This document shows, one piece after another, positions 1-8,842 of a stretch of DNA of 64,000 nt. Made by a program: the position numbers and the translations under genes. Each line of letters starts with the position of its first letter. The first letter of the stretch is position 1. The notes beneath the pieces are model-generated. The model made no database searches. It saw only the letters and a program-made list of their open reading frames with translations, and was not told where the DNA came from. Origin of the DNA: Fibrobacter succinogenes (GTDB taxonomy: Bacteria; Fibrobacterota; Fibrobacteria; Fibrobacterales; Fibrobacteraceae); NCBI GenBank assembly GCA_902762305.1, contig CACWNW010000006.1, forward strand, positions 45,303 through 109,302, written 5' to 3'.

Positions 1-1
1 G

Positions 2-1438
2 ACCACGAGTCCCACTGACTACAATATTTCCCGTGCTATGGTCCTGTCGGTCGCTTCTGAATACTATTCCTACTCGGTGTACACGCTCTGCGGTATTTCT
101 CGGATAAAGATTGAGGGGACTAGGCAGGACTGGCTATTACTGAAGGAGGCCTTCAACAAGCTTGCATCGCGGCTCGATATGGAATGGTGGTCGGAACAGT
201 TGAACCCGATTCTCGACGAATTTGCAAATGCGTTTGACGGGAAATCCGGTGTGGAATTCTGGCAGCGCATCTTCAAGATACCGGAACAGGAGGGTTGCGG
301 AAACGAGCTGTTTAGCGGCTGGCTGACGAAGTTCTATCCGTACCTCTTTAACGATGAAAACTCTGAATTCAAGAGACGTACGGAATGGAATGGTGGTATC
401 GAGTTCGAGCAACTGCCAAAGGTCATCTCGTCGTTTGACATAAAATGGGATTACCTCGGCCGCGAAATTCCCCTGAAGCTTACCACGGGATTTGTCGGCA
501 TCCAGGTGGATACGGCAACGGGAATGCTGAAGGCCTCCAGGGGGTATGCCCTGCGTTCCCACTGTGGCTGGTGCAACATGAATAAACTTTCGGGCACGCT
601 GGAATACATTCCGGGAAAGCCGCTCCGGTTGCAGGAAGCTCTCGCCATTTCGGATTCGATGAATTTCTATGACAGGAATGGCCTTGTTTATGCGACACAC
701 GACCGCGCCGAAATCGAAAAATTTGCCATGGTTGCCGATTACGAGGAAGAATACTTGGAAGATGTTTTTGGAGTCCAGGTGCTTTTTGATGGCGTTAAGC
801 CTTCTGTATCAGTCAACCTTTATCGGAAAGGCGAATTGATAGAGCATTTGTCCTATTTTGCAAAGCTGAATCCAGAAGTGATTCCCGATTCGGCCTCCAT
901 TGGGGCGATGCAGGGAATCCAGGGCGCGGGCGCATGGAAAAACAGGGACCGCATGGAGGCGTTCTTCAAGGAGCGGAAAATTTCCACTGAAGGCGAGTCC
1001 GCGGAATTCGCACACGAAAAGTCTATCCCGAAACTGGATGTCAAAGTAATTGTAGACTCATTTGCTATTAAAGAAGGCAAGTCGCTTAAGGAAAATTTGC
1101 CAGTGAAGTTTTATAAAGCGGGACTGGCCGATAATGTCAAGTCTACATGCGGCTGGCGACTTGAAAGGGCTTTTTACCGCCATTATAAGGAAGGGCAGGA
1201 TGTGACTGTGGATGCCGAACTTACTTTCGGTGAAGAAGGCCGTGTCGTCAAGGTCGATATGGACACGGAACACCCTGTTTACAGGGATTTCTTGCAAGAG
1301 GTCAAGACAGTCCTTTATTACGGATGGATGTTTCCGCGGCTCCACTACGTGGTAGTAGAGGGCGAACGCGCACAGGAAATCGTACATTCTATAAAAATTC
1401 GTGTTACCTTCTCGAAGGATAGCCGGACAAAGAAATGA
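2..1438 (+). CDS. DUF4419 domain-containing protein, 5' end cut by the window
   Basis: The reading frame is open to the left edge and reads into the first in-frame Met (base 38) without a stop, giving residues such as TTSPTDYNISRA before it, so the true start lies outside the window. The first ~170 visible residues match the DUF4419 pattern: a YSVYTLCGI segment, an EGT.QDW helix, a MEWW..QLNPIL segment, SGWL..F.PYL and a closing GFVGIQ. The last ~110 residues (about 350-460) resemble the AgmX/TonB-type C-terminal fold, with alternating strands around GEEGRVVKVDM and a W.FP element; that part is a tentative reading. DUF4419 has no established function. The stop codon overlaps the start of the next gene (ATGA at 1435-1438), so the two are probably translated together. 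Confidence 0.75.
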   Translation, partial: TTSPTDYNISRAMVLSVASEYYSYSVYTLCGISRIKIEGTRQDWLLLKEAFNKLASRLDMEWWSEQLNPILDEFANAFDGKSGVEFWQRIFKIPEQEGCGNELFSGWLTKFYPYLFNDENSEFKRRTEWNGGIEFEQLPKVISSFDIKWDYLGREIPLKLTTGFVGIQVDTATGMLKASRGYALRSHCGWCNMNKLSGTLEYIPGKPLRLQEALAISDSMNFYDRNGLVYATHDRAEIEKFAMVADYEEEYLEDVFGVQVLFDGVKPSVSVNLYRKGELIEHLSYFAKLNPEVIPDSASIGAMQGIQGAGAWKNRDRMEAFFKERKISTEGESAEFAHEKSIPKLDVKVIVDSFAIKEGKSLKENLPVKFYKAGLADNVKSTCGWRLERAFYRHYKEGQDVTVDAELTFGEEGRVVKVDMDTEHPVYRDFLQEVKTVLYYGWMFPRLHYVVVEGERAQEIVHSIKIRVTFSKDSRTKK

Positions 1439-2241
1439 CCCACGCAGAACTTGTCAAGAGCCTCCTCGAAAATCAGGACCTGAAGTACCGCGATTTTCAC
1501 GCATCGCTTTTGCCGAATATCGACAAGAAGTCGATTATCGGCGTGCGCGTCCCCGTGATGCGTAAAATCGCGAAGGAGTTCATGGATTCTGCGGCGAAAT
1601 GCGCGGCGGGTGCGAAGTCGGCGGTAGGGAAGTCGGCGGCAAAAACTATGCCGAAGGATGTTGCGAATTTTTTGGACAAGCTGCCGCACAAGTATTTCGA
1701 AGAGAACCAGGTGCACCTCCTTGCGGTCGAAAAGATCAAGGATGCGGACGAGTGCCTGCGCCGTATCGAACAGTTCTTGCCTTACATAAACAACTGGGCG
1801 GTTTGCGACGGCAAGTCCCCGAAGGCATTGCTTAAGGACGAGGCCCGCTTTTTGGCCCGCATCAAAGCGTGGCTCAAGTCGAGCAAGCCTTATACGGTGC
1901 GTTTCGGCGTGAACATGCTCATGAACTTTTTCCTGGACGAGCGCTTTGACAAGAAACACCTGGAAATGGTCGCCGCAATAGACGAGAACCTGTTTGACGA
2001 TTCTGATACCGGTGCCGCAAAGTCCTCGATAAATGCAGCGCGCCCCACGGACCGCTACTACGTGCAGATGGTCATTGCCTGGTACTTCGCGACGGCGCTC
2101 GCCAAGCAGTGGGATAGCGCGTTCCCTTACGTAAAGAACCGCAAGCTCTCGCCGTGGATTCACGCCAAGACTATCCAGAAGGCGTGCGAGAGTTACCGCA
2201 TCACCGACGAGCAGAAAAAAGTTTTGCGCGCCTTGAAGTAG
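1435..2241 (+). CDS. AlkD-like DNA alkylation repair protein (HEAT-repeat glycosylase)
   Basis: A 268-residue all-helical protein of the DNA alkylation repair (AlkD) family, which removes alkylated bases without flipping them. The N-terminal YRDFHASLLPN..KKSIIGVRVP segment and the central INNWAVCD motif are typical of the short AlkD-like proteins of anaerobes; Trp and Asp in the NNW..CD segment are the likely substrate-facing residues. A charged Ala/Lys-rich insertion near residues 48-66 looks specific to this protein. The start overlaps the DUF4419 stop by four bases, and the gene ends 24 bp before the convergent Na/Pi transporter gene, with no clear terminator between them. Family assignment is firm; substrate is inferred. 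Confidence 0.85.
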   Translation: MTHAELVKSLLENQDLKYRDFHASLLPNIDKKSIIGVRVPVMRKIAKEFMDSAAKCAAGAKSAVGKSAAKTMPKDVANFLDKLPHKYFEENQVHLLAVEKIKDADECLRRIEQFLPYINNWAVCDGKSPKALLKDEARFLARIKAWLKSSKPYTVRFGVNMLMNFFLDERFDKKHLEMVAAIDENLFDDSDTGAAKSSINAARPTDRYYVQMVIAWYFATALAKQWDSAFPYVKNRKLSPWIHAKTIQKACESYRITDEQKKVLRALK

Positions 2242-2265
2242 GCCCGTGTTTCCGGCGTGGCAGGC

Positions 2266-3972
2266 TTATTTCGAGAGCCTGTGGTTCACGTGCGCTTCGA
2301 CCACGTTCACCACGTAGTCGCCGAGCTTTTCGCAGTCGTTTATCAGGTCCATGTAGTGCACGCCCATCTGGTAGCTGTAACGCTGCGCGTTCAGGTCGTT
2401 CACGTTCAGTTCCTTGAGCATCTTGCGGTAATCGTTGATTTCGAATTCGAGCGCCTGGACTGCCTTCGGGTCGGCATCGGGCTTGTTCTCGACAACCAGG
2501 AGCATCTGGGAGAGCATCTGGTCGCAGAACTTCATCATGCCTTCGATGCGGCTGTATTGCTCTTCGGTGTAGTCCTCGCCGCACCTGAACTTGCGATTCA
2601 AGACGCGGGCCATGTTGTAGCATGCGTCGCCGATACTCTCGATTTCCGAAATTTCCTTGAGCATGCACTGCAGCTTGGTCTTACTTTCGGGGCTCAGGTG
2701 GCCTTCGCTTACTTTGTTCAAATAATCGCCGATTTCCATTTCCAGCTTGTCGCTGATGCCTTCGTACTTCTCGATGCGGGTGAAGAGCTTTGCGAATGCG
2801 GCTTCGTCCTTCAGCTTGAGGAGGTCGGGCACAAAGCGGAACATCTTGAGCGTGCGTTCGGCGAACAGGTTGATTTCCTTGCGGGCTTCGAACAGCGAGA
2901 GTTCCGCGGTGCTCATGAGGCCGCCGCTGATGAACTTGATGCTGAAATCTTCGGGGTCTTCCTTTTCCTTGATAATCCTGCAGATGAGTTTTTCCATCGG
3001 CTTGATGAACCAGATGAGGAGTGCCACGTTGCACAGGTTGAATGCCGTGTGGAACCCGGAGAGGGCGTAGGTCACGCGGACGCCCGCACGGGCGATTTCC
3101 TCTTCGGTTTGCGGCACGAAGTTCGGGTCGAACCCTACGAAGTGGCAGACCATGTTCACGAACGGGTGGAATATGATGAGCACCCACACCACGCCGAACA
3201 CGTTGAAGAGCATGTGGGCCAGAGCCGCGCGCCTTGCCTGCGTGCTTGCCGAAAGTGCCGCGAGGTTCGAGGTGACCGTGGTACCGATGTTTTCGCCCAT
3301 CACGAGTGCGATACCCTGGTAAATCGGGAGCACGCCGCTGCTGCAGAGGAGCAACGTAATCGCCATGATGGCCGCTGAGGATTGCACGCACATCGTGAGT
3401 ATGCCGCCCAGGAGCAGGAACAGGAGTGTGGAGAGCATACCCCAGTTGCCGCAGGTCGCGAAGAAGTTGATGACCGCCTGGTTGTGCGAGAGGTCCATCG
3501 CCACCGCATTTTCGCGGAGCGTCGTGAGGCCGAGGAACATGAAGGAGAAACCGAATATGAACTCGGCAAAACTCTTCACGCTGTTCTTGCGCACATACGA
3601 GAGCGCGATGGCGAGCCCGAAGAACGGCCACACGAAACTGCTCATGTTGAACTGGAATCCGAATATTGACATGATCCACGCCGTGGCCGTCGTTCCGATA
3701 TTTGCACCCATAATAACAGGAATGGCCTGCTTAAGTGTAAGCAGACCAGCATTAACGAAACTAACTGTCATGACGGTGGTTGCAGTCGAGGACTGCACGG
3801 CGGCGGTAACGAACGTACCTGTCAGGAGTCCGCCCGCTCGGTGCTTGGTCATGGTGCCAAGGACTGCGCGGAGGTGTCCGCCGGTGAGTTTTTGCAAGCC
3901 TTCGCTCATCGTTTTCATGCCGAACATGAGGAGCGCGAGGCATCCGATCATCTTGAGGATCATTAGAGTCAT
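2266..3972 (-). CDS. Na+/phosphate cotransporter with C-terminal PhoU-like domain
   Basis: 568 residues. Two inverted NptA/Na-Pi repeats are visible: the first contains GLQKLTGG then TAAVQSSTATTVM and GANIGTTATAW, the second CVQSSAAIMAIT followed by GENIGTTVTSN. The paired QSS motifs line the transport path in this family. About ten hydrophobic segments occupy residues 1-330. The last ~220 residues are charged and helical and match a PhoU-like domain, the common bacterial fusion. Expected role: sodium-driven inorganic phosphate movement across the inner membrane. It stands alone, convergent with the AlkD-like gene and divergent from the PorV/PorQ gene across 238 bp that must hold both promoters. 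No Pho-box-like repeat was found by eye. Confidence 0.93.
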   Translation of the reverse strand: MTLMILKMIGCLALLMFGMKTMSEGLQKLTGGHLRAVLGTMTKHRAGGLLTGTFVTAAVQSSTATTVMTVSFVNAGLLTLKQAIPVIMGANIGTTATAWIMSIFGFQFNMSSFVWPFFGLAIALSYVRKNSVKSFAEFIFGFSFMFLGLTTLRENAVAMDLSHNQAVINFFATCGNWGMLSTLLFLLLGGILTMCVQSSAAIMAITLLLCSSGVLPIYQGIALVMGENIGTTVTSNLAALSASTQARRAALAHMLFNVFGVVWVLIIFHPFVNMVCHFVGFDPNFVPQTEEEIARAGVRVTYALSGFHTAFNLCNVALLIWFIKPMEKLICRIIKEKEDPEDFSIKFISGGLMSTAELSLFEARKEINLFAERTLKMFRFVPDLLKLKDEAAFAKLFTRIEKYEGISDKLEMEIGDYLNKVSEGHLSPESKTKLQCMLKEISEIESIGDACYNMARVLNRKFRCGEDYTEEQYSRIEGMMKFCDQMLSQMLLVVENKPDADPKAVQALEFEINDYRKMLKELNVNDLNAQRYSYQMGVHYMDLINDCEKLGDYVVNVVEAHVNHRLSK

Positions 3973-4210
3973 AGGACCTTCCTATTATGTGGCGCCACTT
4001 ACCGGGGTCATCGTCGCTGCCTTTCAGCTAGTCCGGATTTGTGCCGTAGATTTATTTTGTTTCTGTCTGCCCGCAATGATAGAAAAATGCAGTTCGCATT
4101 TCAAGGGAACGCGGGTGGAGGCGTGATTGGCGTTATGGCATAGAATGGAGCCTTGGTTTGCGGTGGTGTGGTGGACTGTCGCATTGTTTTTTTTGTATTT
4201 TGTTGTCTGT

Positions 4211-5158
4211 ATGTTGAAGAGAACCCTGCTTTTTGCGCTACTCATGTGTGCTGTCGCTTTTTCGGCAAGCGGACGCTATTGGAATACGGGTCTCGGCGGG
4301 GTTACCATGCAGTTCCTTACCATGCAGTCTTCCCCGCGCGGAGCCGCGCTTTCGGGTGCCGGAGTCGCGGACCCTGCCCGTGTATCCGAGGTCACGCGCA
4401 ACCCCCTGGCCGTCACGCGCATGCAGTCCGCCGAATTCGGGCTGAACCAGATTGTGTTCGGCGGCGCGGGTGCCGATAACTTTGTCTCGGTCTATTACGG
4501 GCTTCCGCTGGGCGAGGGCTACGGGCTTTCGCTCGGGCTCGAATATCTCGGGTACGACAACATCGAGGGTCGTGACGAGAACGGCGAGCTTGCCGCTGAA
4601 TACGGGGCTTATTCATGGGCCGCCCAGGCCGGTTTCGGCAATCGCGGCAAGGCGTTTGGGTGGTCGCTCACTGCGCGTTTCGCGTACCAGACTATCGACG
4701 ATGAATCGAATATCGCAATCCTTGCTGATGGTGGCGTCATCTACCGCGTCTTGCAGTATATTTCCTTCGGTGCGACTGTCACGAATTTCGGGTATGTGAC
4801 CGAAAGCGAGTACGACCATGCGCATGAATCCGCCCCGCTGGCTTTGCAGGCGGGCATTACGGGCATCGTCCCCATCGCGCGCATTTTCAACCTCGAGAGC
4901 CTCTGGGAAGTCCACCTCTCCGCCGATATCTACCGCCGTGCCGACATGGACGATCCCGAATGGCGCTTCGGTACCGAAATCGCCTACCAGGAATTCCTCC
5001 TGTTCCGCGCAGGCTATGCGTTGCGCCCGCATACCGAAGACGGCTTCAGTGCCGGCCTCGGGTTCTCCTTCGGCAGGATCGTGTTCGATTATGGTTATTC
5101 GCCGCGCCCGTCGGTTGGTGACGGCAACCACTATTTGGGCCTCGGCCTCCGCTTTTAG
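4211..5158 (+). CDS. PorV/PorQ-family outer-membrane protein
   Basis: The frame is open 28 codons further upstream, but the ATG at 4211 is the better start because it begins directly with a Sec signal peptide (MLKRTLLFALLMCAVAFSAS). The mature 295 residues alternate polar and aromatic residues as in a beta-barrel and contain the family's early motif with FL.MQSSPRGAALSGAGVA and a later RNPLAVT segment. PorV and PorQ belong to type IX secretion: PorV shuttles cargo to the PorU sortase. That role fits the sorting-tail remnants near 11.5 and 12.5 kb, but which subtype this is cannot be settled here. It ends 8 bp before the convergent sigma-54 regulator gene. Confidence 0.8.
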   Translation: MLKRTLLFALLMCAVAFSASGRYWNTGLGGVTMQFLTMQSSPRGAALSGAGVADPARVSEVTRNPLAVTRMQSAEFGLNQIVFGGAGADNFVSVYYGLPLGEGYGLSLGLEYLGYDNIEGRDENGELAAEYGAYSWAAQAGFGNRGKAFGWSLTARFAYQTIDDESNIAILADGGVIYRVLQYISFGATVTNFGYVTESEYDHAHESAPLALQAGITGIVPIARIFNLESLWEVHLSADIYRRADMDDPEWRFGTEIAYQEFLLFRAGYALRPHTEDGFSAGLGFSFGRIVFDYGYSPRPSVGDGNHYLGLGLRF

Positions 5159-5165
5159 CGCCCTC

Positions 5166-6104
5166 CTAGCACGTCGAGTGCTTCTGTATCTGGTACGTGA
5201 TGCTTCCGCGGCTGATTCCCAGCTTGTGCGCTGCGCGGCTCTTGTTCCAGTCGCATGATTCGAGCGCTTCCTTGATGACCATCCATTCGGGCGCGTTGGC
5301 GCGTTTTTTTGTCCACAGGTTCTCGCCGCTCATCCGTTTCTGGACGATGCTTTCTTCGTTCACGGCGGTTGCCGCGTATTCTTCGCAGAGGACTTCCCTG
5401 ATATGGATGCCGTGCGATTTCAGGAGCGCATAGCGCTGCAGCACGTTCTTCAGCTGGCGCACGTTGCCGGGCCATTTGAACTGCTTGAGCGAATCGATCT
5501 CGTCGAGCGAGAGCCTGCCCTTGGGCGGGTCGAAATGCGTGCGTCGCGCGTTTTCGCATATCCCGCTCCAGATGTCCGTGGCGATGTCGTCGAAGTCGCT
5601 CCGGTCGCGCAACGGAGGGATGAATACCGGGAACACGTTCAGCCGGAAGAACAGGTCTTCGCGGAAGCGCTTTGCGGCTATTTCCTTTTTGAGGTCGCGG
5701 TTCGTGGCGCATATCAGCCGGAAGTCGACGGGAATGCTTTTCGACGAGCCCACGGGTAGCACCGCCTTCTCTTGCAGTATGCGCAGGAACTTGCTCTGGG
5801 CGTCGAGCGGGAGTTCCCCGATTTCGTCGAGGAAAAGCGTGCCCCCGTTCGCGGCGCGCACGATTCCCTTCTGGTCGGTGTAGGCGCCCGTGAATGCGCC
5901 CTTGACCGAGCCTTCGAGCGTACTTTCGATGAGGTTCTGCGCGAGCGCCCCGCAGTTGAGGGCGATAAACGGGCCGAACCTGCGCGGGCTATGGTCGTGT
6001 ATGTAGCGGGCGGCGACCTCCTTGCCGGCCCCCGATTCTCCCTGGATGAGGACGGTGACGGACGAGTTTGCCGCAATCTGTAACAGTTTTTTCGGATCTT
6101 TCAT
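5166..6104 (-). CDS. Sigma-54-dependent transcriptional activator without sensory domain
   Basis: 312 residues that begin almost directly with the AAA+ core. Walker A is GESGAGKE (near residue 20), the sigma-54 contact loop is GAFTGA, Walker B is GGTLFLDEIGE, and sensor I follows in ATNRDL. A Fis-type helix-turn-helix closes the protein (KSRAAHKLGISRGSITYQI, last ~35 residues). Most bacterial enhancer-binding proteins carry an N-terminal receiver, GAF or PAS domain; here there is none. It may therefore be constitutively active, controlled by its own level, or controlled by a partner. No -24/-12 promoter (TGGCAC-N5-TTGC) was found nearby, so its targets are unknown. Confidence 0.9.
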   Translation of the reverse strand: MKDPKKLLQIAANSSVTVLIQGESGAGKEVAARYIHDHSPRRFGPFIALNCGALAQNLIESTLEGSVKGAFTGAYTDQKGIVRAANGGTLFLDEIGELPLDAQSKFLRILQEKAVLPVGSSKSIPVDFRLICATNRDLKKEIAAKRFREDLFFRLNVFPVFIPPLRDRSDFDDIATDIWSGICENARRTHFDPPKGRLSLDEIDSLKQFKWPGNVRQLKNVLQRYALLKSHGIHIREVLCEEYAATAVNEESIVQKRMSGENLWTKKRANAPEWMVIKEALESCDWNKSRAAHKLGISRGSITYQIQKHSTC

Positions 6105-6202
6105 AGGGGTCTCCTAACCTTAAAACGATTTCGCAGCCGTTTTATGCCTCGGGGCCCCTGCTTTTTTACATTCGTACTCTAATTTTTACAAAGGAAGGTT
6201 GA

Positions 6203-7210
6203 TTAGTGTTTTATATCAATGCTTTCAAGGCATCTGATAAAAGCATTATGGTTGTCGAGCATGTAATAGTCCAATGGTTGAAATCGGGTCTTTTTTTTCC
6301 AGGAGTCCGGCGCGAAGCTGCCTATGTATTCTCCGGCTTTTGGCCGGATGTCGTTGGTACATAGACCTTTGTTGACGGCTTTTTGTGTATAGTGATAGAC
6401 GCAGGTGATTGAATCTCGAGATACTTCTAGGCCGGTCTCCGCCTCAACACGTCCATCTTCTGTTACGCCTTTTGTCGTGTTGTTGATTTTAAATGTGTAG
6501 GTTATTTCGTCTATTGCAAATGTTTGGCTCTTTTTTGTTGATTCAATGATTTTGACATTGTATCGATCGATTATATCTGCATGTGAAGGAATATCGTCTT
6601 TTGCGAGATCAAATATATTCACGTAAAACGGATAAGTGTAATCGTTATCGCCTGTCAAAATGCGATACAGTTCGTATGTGGTGGCACTATTTGTGAAGTC
6701 TTTCGCATTCAAGTTGTCAAGGATCTTGTCTAAGAAAATGTCGGATTTCTTTTTGAATTTTCCGTTGGAGAATGTCCAGACAATAATATTATAGGGGCTG
6801 TCGCAGTTGGCCTGTTTTTTGTTTCTGTTGTAATCACAGCCGGTAAAGGTCCATGTGCCTTCGATTTTGCCCTTGTTGCTGCCTACATAGACTTCCCCTG
6901 TCATCCCATCTCTGCCGTTGAAAAGTATCAGCGTGTCCCCGGCCAGTTCATATTCAATGCTATCCTGGTAGTCTTCCGGCGCAAGGGTTTCCCAAGAAAG
7001 CCCGCCATTTTCCATGAAGCATGCGCTTATGGAATCGTTCGGGGTCATGACCAGCATTTTTTTCTTTTTGTCTATGCTGTAGGTTCCTTCGGTTGAAATG
7101 GAGATGGCGGCATTTTCGTTGTTGCCCGTGGCGTTTGACGAACTGTCATCCCCGCAGGCACAAAAAAGCATTGCAGATGCCGCAAAAGTTGCGGCCAAGA
7201 AATATTTCAT
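6203..7210 (-). CDS. Predicted lipoprotein, paralogue of the next gene upstream
   Basis: The start is set at 7210, where an AGGAGG ribosome-binding site lies 7 bases upstream and a lipoprotein signal begins (MKYFLAATFAASAMLFCAC); the open frame extends 32 codons further but without signal features. After the lipid-anchored Cys comes a GDDSSSNATGNN linker, then a beta-rich domain. It is a paralogue of the 7406-8542 product: both share an early GT.YVN/YSID strand, a GDTL.L segment and a G..GTWTFTGC.Y motif at similar spacing, and end in a short Lys/Tyr-rich segment. Function unknown. Base composition is more AT-rich than that of its partner. Confidence 0.8.
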   Translation of the reverse strand: MKYFLAATFAASAMLFCACGDDSSSNATGNNENAAISISTEGTYSIDKKKKMLVMTPNDSISACFMENGGLSWETLAPEDYQDSIEYELAGDTLILFNGRDGMTGEVYVGSNKGKIEGTWTFTGCDYNRNKKQANCDSPYNIIVWTFSNGKFKKKSDIFLDKILDNLNAKDFTNSATTYELYRILTGDNDYTYPFYVNIFDLAKDDIPSHADIIDRYNVKIIESTKKSQTFAIDEITYTFKINNTTKGVTEDGRVEAETGLEVSRDSITCVYHYTQKAVNKGLCTNDIRPKAGEYIGSFAPDSWKKKTRFQPLDYYMLDNHNAFIRCLESIDIKH

Positions 7211-7269
7211 GATTATTCCTCCTAAACGTTTGTTGATTTGCGTAATGATGGAATCTACAAATGAGGAGG

Positions 7270-7294
7270 GTGCAAAAAACGCTATTTTTTGCAC
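7270..7294. repeat. Perfect 10-bp inverted repeat in the leader of the 6203-7210 gene
   Basis: GTGCAAAAAA (7270-7279) and TTTTTTGCAC (7285-7294) pair perfectly around a 5-base loop. The repeat lies about 60 bp upstream of the lipoprotein start at 7210. It could be a leader hairpin in the minus-strand transcript or an operator. Orientation and the lack of a clean T-run on the minus strand argue against a simple terminator there. Confidence 0.55.
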
Positions 7295-7350
7295 TTTTTG
7301 AGTCAATTTATGGTCAGGATTTAATTTTTACAAAATGTATGGGCAACAAA

Positions 7351-7372
7351 AAGGAGGCCCGGAGGCCTCCTT
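7351..7372 (-). terminator. Rho-independent terminator of the 7406-8542 lipoprotein gene
   Basis: A perfect 9-bp stem (AAGGAGGCC / GGCCTCCTT) with a 4-base loop; on the minus strand it is followed by a T-run. It lies 34 bp beyond the stop of the upstream lipoprotein gene, which separates the two paralogues into distinct transcripts. Confidence 0.85.
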
Positions 7373-7405
7373 CGTTAGGGTATGCTGCTTCTCGTTTGAT
7401 AATGC

Positions 7406-8542
7406 TTATCTCGCGTATTTCGCCCACTTGCGGAGAGATTTTTCGCGGCGGGATTCGCGGTCGCTTGCGTTGTCGCCTTTTTTCGCGAGAGTCTTTGCGG
7501 CTTTGGCGTAGGTGTATCCATCGAGGGGGTCGTACTTCTTGTATGCGATACCCGTGATGCACTGCTCGAAATCATCTTCGTTGTTGCTGCGGTACTTCTC
7601 TGCCGCGATAAATGTCCCGAGGTTGGAGTCTTCCCATTCATCCATGCGGAGGTTGTCCTTGTATTCTGCCTTGCAGTAGTCGGCGTTCATGTAGTGGGAG
7701 ATGTACTCGCCCGTACAGGTTGTTATGCCGTCGCTCACTTCCACCTGGATTTCCTTGTTCTCGTTTGCGATAAAATAGCCTTCGCGGTTCAGGCTCATGT
7801 CCATATGTTTTACGTTGACGGTATATGTCTTGCCGCCCAGTTCGAAGGTGGCGTTCGACTTGGTCTTCGATGTAAATACTGCGCCGATTTTTTGTGCTGT
7901 GGCTTGCACGCTCGAGGCTTCCATGTACCAGATTTCATCTAAGTAGATTTCGGGATAGTTGCCGCCGAGGGTGTTGAAGAGTTGGCTCATGAAGTAGGAA
8001 TTCATGAAGTCGCCGTGGTCTTCTACGTAACGATCGAAGTATACCTTGTAGTTGATTTCGGCCTTCCCCTTGGAGAAGGTTATTGTGCGGAGGAAGTACT
8101 GCAGGTTCTTTTCATAGCATTCGGTTTCGTCTTCTTCCTTGTCATATTCGCATCCGGTGAAGGTCCACGTGCCGTAGAGGTTGCCCGCGGTGCCGCCGAC
8201 CAGCATCTCGCCGTAATCCGTATCGGGAAGGCCATGGTAAATGTCGTAGAGTAGCAGCGTGTCGCCACGGAATTCGTACATCATGGAATCCGGTTCGTTG
8301 TTGATGTGTACGGTTTTCCAGGTGTAGTTGTCCTCTTCTACGACACACATTTGGGTTTCGTAGTTCTCGAGCGCTATCGCCAGGATATGTTCCGACTCGT
8401 TGACGTATAGTGTGCCGGTTCTTGAAAAGACATCGTCCCCTGTGGGCCTGCTGGACCCGTTACCTGCGTTGGAGGATGTGTCGTCGCCGCAGGCGGTAAA
8501 GAGCATTGCGGATACCGCGGCGGTGGTTAGGAAGCGTTTCAT
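7406..8542 (-). CDS. Predicted lipoprotein, tandem paralogue of 6203-7210
   Basis: 378 residues beginning with a lipoprotein signal (MKRFLTTAAVSAMLFTAC) and the same GDD-Ser-rich linker as its neighbour. Shared landmarks are the GTLYVNESEHILAIA strand, the D..MYEFRGDTLLLYD segment and G..YGTWTFTGCEYD. The C-terminal tail is Lys/Arg-rich (ESRREKSLRKWAKYAR), a feature the shorter paralogue lacks. There is no known catalytic motif; the pattern fits a surface or periplasmic beta-sandwich. The two genes probably arose by tandem duplication and then diverged. Each has its own transcript end. Confidence 0.82.
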   Translation of the reverse strand: MKRFLTTAAVSAMLFTACGDDTSSNAGNGSSRPTGDDVFSRTGTLYVNESEHILAIALENYETQMCVVEEDNYTWKTVHINNEPDSMMYEFRGDTLLLYDIYHGLPDTDYGEMLVGGTAGNLYGTWTFTGCEYDKEEDETECYEKNLQYFLRTITFSKGKAEINYKVYFDRYVEDHGDFMNSYFMSQLFNTLGGNYPEIYLDEIWYMEASSVQATAQKIGAVFTSKTKSNATFELGGKTYTVNVKHMDMSLNREGYFIANENKEIQVEVSDGITTCTGEYISHYMNADYCKAEYKDNLRMDEWEDSNLGTFIAAEKYRSNNEDDFEQCITGIAYKKYDPLDGYTYAKAAKTLAKKGDNASDRESRREKSLRKWAKYAR

Positions 8543-8743
8543 ATTTTCTCCTTTTTAGGAACCTTCTTAATTTGTTTGTACGGGAATATATCATTTTTTT
8601 GGGGTGTGCGGTGTGCAAATGTGCGTTTTTGCGACGAAATGCCGATTTGGGGCCTTGAACGGACCAAAACCTAGACATTGGGGGCATATTTTTCTATATA
8701 TGTGCCGCGCGGCGGTAAAATGCCGTCGCAGACATAGACACAA

Positions 8744-8826
8744 AAACCAAGTGGCTGGCCAGATGGGTAGGCTTGGGCACGACGACCGTGAGGAAAGCGG
8801 TTGCGCTCGAAGCCGAGAGGTTTGGT
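8744..8826 (+). promoter_or_regulatory. Structured leader of aspartate kinase, possible cis-regulatory RNA
   Basis: The 300 bp between the lipoprotein gene and aspartate kinase hold no credible gene. The last ~100 bases can fold into a three-way junction: a closing stem GGCTT (8770-8774) with AAGCC (8810-8814), inside it the hairpins CACG-ACGAC-CGTG (8778-8790) and AGCG-GTTG-CGCT (8796-8807), and an outer ACCAA (8746-8750) with TTGGT (8822-8826). The outer stem ends 16 bases before the start codon, close to the ribosome-binding site. It does not match the lysine-riboswitch consensus that I know. A riboswitch or attenuator is an inference from position and pairing only. Confidence 0.4.
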
Positions 8827-8842
8827 GGCCCGAAAGGAAAAA

